29,125 bases of DNA, taken from Alteromonadaceae bacterium. GTDB lineage: Bacteria; Pseudomonadota; Gammaproteobacteria; Pseudomonadales; Oleiphilaceae. Shown piece by piece: positions 27,314 through 29,125 of the stretch (position 1 is the stretch's first letter; every line of letters begins with the position of its first letter). The notes under the pieces were generated by a model that was given only the letters and a program-made list of their open reading frames with translations, made no database searches and was not told the DNA's origin. Both the position numbers and the translations under genes were made by a program. Location: the NCBI GenBank assembly GCA_013393545.1, contig JABXHG010000584.1, positions 1 through 29,125 of the forward strand. The letters are read 5' to 3'.

Positions 27314-27931
27314 GTGCTGATCTATATCTACATGATGGCGATTACCGCCGAAGCCATGTCCGGAGCCCTTGCCGCTGGTCGTCGTAACATGGACATTTTC
27401 GGCGTTGCCGTGGTGGCCTTTCTGACGGCCCTGGGCGGCGGAACCGTCCGCGATATCCTGCTGGGTAATTACCCGGTTAACTGGACACAACACCCGCTTT
27501 ATATCTACCTGGTTCTGGGCGGTGGCCTGGTGACCATTATCATTGCCCGGGTCATGCGCCATTTGCACCAGCTGTTTCTGGTGCTGGATGCCATCGGCCT
27601 GGTGGCGTTCACGGTTATCGGTTGTAACGTTGCCCTGGGGCTGGATTATGATCCCATTGTGGTGCTGATGTCCGGCATTACCACCGGTATTTTCGGCGGT
27701 ATTCTCCGCGACCTGATGTGCAACCGCATGCCGCAGGTGTTGCGCCATGAGCTCTATGCCAGCGTGTCACTGGTGGTCGCTATCCTGTACCTGTTCATGT
27801 TGGATCTCGGGGTCGGGGAAAATGTCACCTTGCTGGCCGCCTTCAGCGTGGGTCTTTTGTTGCGCATGGCGGCCATTCGCTGGCACCTGTCCCTGCCGGT
27901 GTTCCGTTATTCGCAGGAACAATGGGACTAA
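27314..27931 (+). CDS. TRIC-family (UPF0126, YicG/YadS-like) membrane protein
   Basis: A 205-residue inner-membrane protein with about seven hydrophobic segments in two homologous halves. Each half has the family motif: FLTALGGGTVRDILLGN (about 36-52) and GITTGIFGGILRDLMCNRMP (about 120-139). The family was named after eukaryotic TRIC cation channels. The glycine riboswitch immediately upstream suggests that, in this organism, it handles glycine or a related amine, or relieves an effect of excess glycine. The start is GTG at 27314, after AGGAG. It is followed 73 bases later by the cfa gene. Confidence 0.9.
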   Translation: MLIYIYMMAITAEAMSGALAAGRRNMDIFGVAVVAFLTALGGGTVRDILLGNYPVNWTQHPLYIYLVLGGGLVTIIIARVMRHLHQLFLVLDAIGLVAFTVIGCNVALGLDYDPIVVLMSGITTGIFGGILRDLMCNRMPQVLRHELYASVSLVVAILYLFMLDLGVGENVTLLAAFSVGLLLRMAAIRWHLSLPVFRYSQEQWD

Positions 27932-28004
27932 TCGCTGGCATTTTCGCCATCTGTACTACACTTTTTAGACGTCCGTTTTTCTTTGGCAACAAGGAGGAAC
28001 AGTG

Positions 28005-29125
28005 GTGTCTGAATATGCATCGAACGGCCATAGTGGCGAACAGTTGGGAAGTGGGCACTCGCCATCCGAACGCTTTTTGCAGGAACTGCTGGAACCCGCC
28101 GATATTCTGTTAAACGGGCATCGCCCGTGGGACATGCAGATTCATGATCCGGCCGTTGCCGATGCCATTCTGGCCAGGGGCAGCCTGGGGCTCGGTGAGA
28201 GCTACATGCAGGGTGGCTGGGATTGCCAACGGCTGGACCAGTTCTTCCATCGCCTGCTGCGTGCCCGTGTCCAGGAAAAAGTAAAACCCTCCCGCGCCTT
28301 GCTCCATAGCCTGAAAGCCCGTTTGCTCAACCGCCAGACCGGCGAGAAAGCCTGGCAGGTGGGCGAGCATCATTACGATCTGGGCAACAAATTCTACGGC
28401 GCCATGCTCGATTCCCGCATGACTTACACCTGCGGCTACTGGAAAGACGCCGAAACCCTGGAACAGGCGCAGGAAGCCAAGCTGGACCTGATCTGCCGCA
28501 AGCTTGGGCTGCAACCGGGCATGAGGAAGCTGGACATTGGCTGCGGCTGGGGCAGTTTCATGGGCTATGCCGCCGAGCACTATGGTGTGGAGTGTGTGGG
28601 CATTACCGTTTCCCGTGAGCAGACGGCCTGGGCACAACAGAAATACGCCGGCCTGCCCATTGAATTCCGCCTGCAGGATTACCACGACATCAGCGGCCAG
28701 TTTGACCGTATTGTCAGTGTGGGCATGTTTGAGCACGTGGGGCGTAAAAACTATCGTGCGTATATGGATGTCGCCCGTCGGTGCCTGAAAGATGATGGCC
28801 TGTTCCTGCTGCACACCATTGGTACCCGTGAGGACGCTACCGGTAGCGATCCGTGGATGGACCGTTATATTTTTCCCAACGGAGAGTTGCCCGCCATTAG
28901 CCAGATCAGCCGAGCGGCAAAAGGCCGTTTTGTGGTGGAAGCCCTTCACAATTTCGTCTCCGTTTACTACAAAACCCTTTTTTCCTTTCATAAGAACTTC
29001 AAACCTTCCTTTCCGTATTTTCTTTTTGAACTTGTTGTGCGCTTCTCCCGCCTTTTGCTTTATTTCCTTAACGCCTTCTCCTTTCCTTTTCCCTTCCGTC
29101 ACATTCCTCTTTTGCTGTTTGTTCT
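28005..29125 (+). CDS. cfa: cyclopropane-fatty-acyl-phospholipid synthase (3' end outside the window)
   Basis: SAM-dependent enzyme that adds a methylene bridge across double bonds of membrane lipid acyl chains. At least 373 residues are visible and the frame runs off the window. Motifs: VGEHHYDLGNKFYGAML, YTCGYW with the active-site-type Cys143, the SAM-binding LDIGCGWGSF (176-185), SVGMFEHVG with the catalytic-type Glu, and LLHTIG. The start is GTG at 28005, seven bases after AGGAGG; a GTG one codon earlier is possible. From about 28940 the reading frame stays open and residues such as HNF and YYKTL persist, but most conserved C-terminal residues change and the DNA becomes pyrimidine-rich, suggesting sequence error rather than a true variant. 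Confidence 0.9.
   Translation, partial: MSEYASNGHSGEQLGSGHSPSERFLQELLEPADILLNGHRPWDMQIHDPAVADAILARGSLGLGESYMQGGWDCQRLDQFFHRLLRARVQEKVKPSRALLHSLKARLLNRQTGEKAWQVGEHHYDLGNKFYGAMLDSRMTYTCGYWKDAETLEQAQEAKLDLICRKLGLQPGMRKLDIGCGWGSFMGYAAEHYGVECVGITVSREQTAWAQQKYAGLPIEFRLQDYHDISGQFDRIVSVGMFEHVGRKNYRAYMDVARRCLKDDGLFLLHTIGTREDATGSDPWMDRYIFPNGELPAISQISRAAKGRFVVEALHNFVSVYYKTLFSFHKNFKPSFPYFLFELVVRFSRLLLYFLNAFSFPFPFRHIPLLLFV

Overview
This 29.1 kb window is typical of a gammaproteobacterial chromosome of moderately high GC. The gene families and the dispersed intergenic palindromes resemble a marine Marinobacter-type bacterium; that assignment is inferred from family resemblance, not from a marker gene. Genes are densely packed. 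No rRNA, tRNA, CRISPR array, transposase or phage gene was seen.

Layout. (1) 1-6780: arginine succinyltransferase (AST) pathway. astC, astA, astD and astB run on the plus strand; astE lies on the minus strand and meets astB tail to tail with a 19-bp overlap. (2) 6933-10027, minus strand: a four-gene basic amino acid ABC importer (ATPase, binding protein, two permeases) that reads toward astE. Arginine uptake and the last AST step may therefore share a transcript. (3) 10171-15336: glycolate oxidation. A divergent GntR/FadR-type regulator (glcC-like) faces glcG, glcD, glcE and glcF, and two near-identical CTGGTC-N-GACCAG operators lie between them. (4) 15633-17364: a small exported DUF4124 protein and a Bcr/CflA-type MFS exporter behind a Fur-box-like site. 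(5) 17381-24559: a siderophore uptake locus, comprising an ABC ATPase, two FecCD-type permeases, a periplasmic binding protein, a divergent LysR regulator and a FepA/CirA-like TonB-dependent receptor. Fur-box-like sequences precede the binding protein and the receptor. (6) 24721-29125: an Nmad3-like protein (putative nucleotide-modification-associated family), a LysE/RhtB exporter, an orphan ParA-type ATPase, a tandem glycine riboswitch with a clear promoter in front of a TRIC-family membrane protein, and a cyclopropane-fatty-acyl-phospholipid synthase gene cut by the window edge.

The most distinctive non-coding signal is one family of long intergenic palindromes: four complete copies (1498-1609, 2717-2825, 6821-6912, 15397-15577) and one half copy (158-200). 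They share a core, but their outer arms differ from copy to copy while each pair stays perfectly complementary. Other points worth a second look are the stand-alone Nmad3-like gene beside an iron-regulated receptor, and the last ~185 bases. There the cfa frame stays open, but the sequence turns strongly pyrimidine-rich and the protein loses conserved residues, which looks like a low-quality sequence end.
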